Source: CAZDYP01 sp964509505 | GTDB taxonomy: Bacteria; Chloroflexota; Anaerolineae; JACRMK01 | NCBI GenBank assembly: GCA_964509505.1 | Contig: CAZDYP010000190.1 | Coordinates: 1 to 9,158 of the forward strand | Reading direction: 5' to 3' | Length of the DNA stretch: 9,158 bases | Shown: one piece after another, positions 7,473-9,158 of the stretch | How the letters are laid out: each line of letters starts with the position of its first letter | Numbering within the stretch: position 1 is the first letter of the stretch | Position numbers and translations under genes: made by a program | The notes under the pieces: model-generated | The model's database searches: none | Told to the model about the DNA's origin: nothing | What the model saw: the letters and a program-made list of their open reading frames with translations, nothing else

Positions 7473-9092
7473 ATGGAGACTAAACGGATTTTGATTGTGG
7501 ACGATGAGGAGAAAGTGGTGTTCTTTCTCCGTGAGGCGCTCGCGGGCTCAAGCGACCATTACGAGGTCGTCGGAGTGCGTTCGGGCGCTGAGGCGTTGCA
7601 ACAAATCCGCATTCAAAAATTCGACTTGGTCATCACGGACCAGCGCATGTCAGGGATGCAGGGCTTGGAGTTATTGGAGCAGATCCGCGAGCATAGCCCC
7701 ACCACGCGTTTGGTTCTAATGACGGCGTATGGCACGGAAGAGGTGCAGGAAGCGGCGCGTCGTCTGCAAGTCACGCATTTCTTCAACAAACCGTTTCGCG
7801 TGCAGGAGTTGATTGACGTCGTGCAACACGCGTTGGGCGCGACGACAGTGAATCGTTTGGGCGCAGTACAGCTCTCGGCTGACACCCAAGCCTCTTTGCA
7901 GCAGACGTTGGCAGCGCTGAACGCGGACTTGGGCGCGCAATACGCCCTCTTGACCGACACTACTGCCCAGATCATCGCTACGGTAGGCGAAATGAGGGGC
8001 TTGGATGTGATGACGCTGGCAACTTTGCTAGCAGGCAATTTCATCACCAATGGACAATTGGTGACACGGTTGCAGCAACACAGTCGTTTTCAGCTCAATT
8101 GTTACGAAGGCGAGACGATGGATATTGTGTCGGCGGGCGTCACCGAGCAAGCCTTGTTGGCGGTGATCTTTGCGCCACCGCGCCTCGATACCACGTCGCA
8201 AGAAAAAGTCGTGAGAGCTATCAAACAAGCGGCGCAAAACCTGCGCGCTATTTTGAAGGCGGCGCTGGTGAGCGTGGCAGAAACTCTGCCCAGTCCCTTA
8301 GCCAACGCGTCGCCGCCGCTTGTGACCGGAACCACTGCCGCCAAAGCAGGCAGCGCCCCTGTGATTGGCACCGCTATGCCCACCCCGACGAAACCCGCTC
8401 ACGAGGTGGCGTCCCCCAAAGGCGCCTTGGCGCAGACTGATGTCGAGGCAGTGTATAAATTGCTGGCGCTCGAAGCGTCGCGCGAGCGACATCGCTTGGC
8501 GCGTGAGATTCACGATGGCCCAACACAAATCTTCGTCAACTCGATTTTTGAGGTGGGATTCATCGAAGAGATGTTGGAGCGCAATCCTTCGCAATTGAAA
8601 GCGGAGCTTGTGTCATTGAAAGAGAAATTCAAGCACGGGCTCGAAGAGATGCGACGCTTCATGTTCGATTTGCGCTTGCCCGTGCTTGACGCGATGACCC
8701 TGCCCGAAGCGTTGGGCTGGTTATGTGCTGATTTTCAGAAGCGCACCAAAGTCGAGGTTTTGTTGAATGCCGACGCGATTCAAGGGCGTCTGCCCTCCCA
8801 TGTCGAAGGCACGATTCTGCGTATCGTGCAGGAAGCCTTGCACAACATCCAAAAGCACGCGCGCGCGACGTTGGTCACGGTGTCTGCGCAACGCGATGCT
8901 AGTGGCTTGACAGTGCTGATTGCCGACAATGGCAAAGGCTTCTCTATGCAAACAGGCTCGAAAGAATCCGGCGTCGGGTTGGGCAGCATGGACGAGCGAG
9001 CGCAGATGATCAAAGGCAAACTCAAAATCGAATCGGCGCCCGGCAAAGGCACGCGCATCTGGTTGAACGTGCCAGCCGAGGTAGTGGGCTAA
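7473..9092 (+). CDS. REC - roadblock/LC7-like - DegS-type histidine kinase (HisKA_3, HATPase)
   Basis: This 539-residue protein is soluble. A receiver fills about 3-122, with D10/D11, phosphoacceptor D56, T84 and K106 intact. Residues about 140-262 look like a roadblock/LC7 domain: a leading helix, a strand GAQYALLTD, then IIATVGEM, a helix LDVMTLATLLAG and a late strand ALLAVIFAP. I assign this from pattern, so it is less certain than the rest; a divergent GAF-like fold is the alternative. An Ala/Pro/Thr-rich linker (about 270-320) precedes the HisKA_3 region, whose H-box REIHDGPTQ (H347) closely resembles DegS and carries the DxxxQ motif linked to phosphatase activity in this family. HATPase has N458, DNGKGF (485-490), GVGLGSMDERA (500-510) and GKGT (524-527). 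The ATG at 7473 begins just before the receiver; AAAGG lies ten bases upstream, and no better in-frame start exists. It is divergent from the other two kinases and ends 5 bases before its terminator. Its cognate regulator, expected to be NarL/LuxR-type, is not in the window. Confidence 0.92.
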   Translation: METKRILIVDDEEKVVFFLREALAGSSDHYEVVGVRSGAEALQQIRIQKFDLVITDQRMSGMQGLELLEQIREHSPTTRLVLMTAYGTEEVQEAARRLQVTHFFNKPFRVQELIDVVQHALGATTVNRLGAVQLSADTQASLQQTLAALNADLGAQYALLTDTTAQIIATVGEMRGLDVMTLATLLAGNFITNGQLVTRLQQHSRFQLNCYEGETMDIVSAGVTEQALLAVIFAPPRLDTTSQEKVVRAIKQAAQNLRAILKAALVSVAETLPSPLANASPPLVTGTTAAKAGSAPVIGTAMPTPTKPAHEVASPKGALAQTDVEAVYKLLALEASRERHRLAREIHDGPTQIFVNSIFEVGFIEEMLERNPSQLKAELVSLKEKFKHGLEEMRRFMFDLRLPVLDAMTLPEALGWLCADFQKRTKVEVLLNADAIQGRLPSHVEGTILRIVQEALHNIQKHARATLVTVSAQRDASGLTVLIADNGKGFSMQTGSKESGVGLGSMDERAQMIKGKLKIESAPGKGTRIWLNVPAEVVG

Positions 9093-9097
9093 GACGC

Positions 9098-9137
9098 AAA
9101 AGACCTCACGGGTTGGGGAAACCCTGAGGTCTTTTTT
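9098..9137 (+). terminator. Intrinsic terminator of the REC-roadblock kinase gene
   Basis: AAAAGACCTCA (9098-9108) pairs with TGAGGTCTTTT (9125-9135), and GGGTT (9110-9114) with AACCC (9120-9124), with one bulged C at 9109 and a five-base loop. The stem runs into six T's at 9132-9137. It lies just after the TAA at 9090-9092. The A-rich left base and T-rich right base could allow some termination from the other side too. Confidence 0.9.
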
Positions 9138-9158
9138 ATAGCGTCAAAATTTGCATGA

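Noticed and set aside
7427..7494. Two tiny overlapping upstream frames in the leader of the plus-strand kinase: 5 codons from 7427, then 16 codons from 7444 running into the kinase start
   Set aside because: The stop and start overlap (TGATG) looks like translational coupling, but the peptides are short with no leader-peptide pattern, and the first ATG directly abuts its only possible ribosome site. Chance is the simpler explanation.

Overview
The window is a signal-transduction locus: almost all of it is three large sensor histidine kinase genes, with no transport, metabolic or DNA-binding output gene in view. Base composition is moderate to slightly high G+C. The very large cytoplasmic multi-GAF kinases, the roadblock-like domain fused to a DegS-type kinase, and the dispersed palindromic intergenic repeats all suggest a member of the Chloroflexota (Anaerolineae-like). 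This is inference from gene style; there is no taxonomic marker in the window.

Layout. Positions 1-245 are non-coding and hold a strong hairpin (41-72, probable terminator) and a MITE-like element with 20-bp imperfect terminal inverted repeats (89-249). Its inner repeat overlaps the stop codon of the first kinase. On the minus strand, a promoter close to the sigma-70 consensus (7228-7255) drives a 1482-residue membrane kinase (2751-7199: six predicted membrane segments, six GAF domains, HisKA, HATPase). A second, soluble kinase follows after 57 bases (246-2693: REC, GAF, GAF, PAS, HisKA, HATPase), very likely in the same operon. The 273-base divergent intergenic region holds that promoter, a 54-base palindromic repeat (7285-7338) and a probable extended -10 promoter for the plus-strand gene. 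That gene (7473-9092) encodes a REC, roadblock/LC7-like, HisKA_3 and HATPase protein of 539 residues and ends in a clear intrinsic terminator (9098-9137).

How they may work together (inference). The membrane protein has no receiver, while both soluble kinases begin with an intact receiver (D56, T84 and K106 in each). The simplest reading is a branched relay or kinase network, in which a receiver is phosphorylated by a partner kinase and in turn modulates its attached kinase. The final output regulators are not in the window. The DegS-type kinase would be expected to use a NarL/LuxR-type regulator, and its roadblock-like domain could couple it to an MglA-like small GTPase. The most unusual points are that domain fusion, the mirrored arrangement of related GAF copies in the large kinase, and the two intergenic repeat elements.
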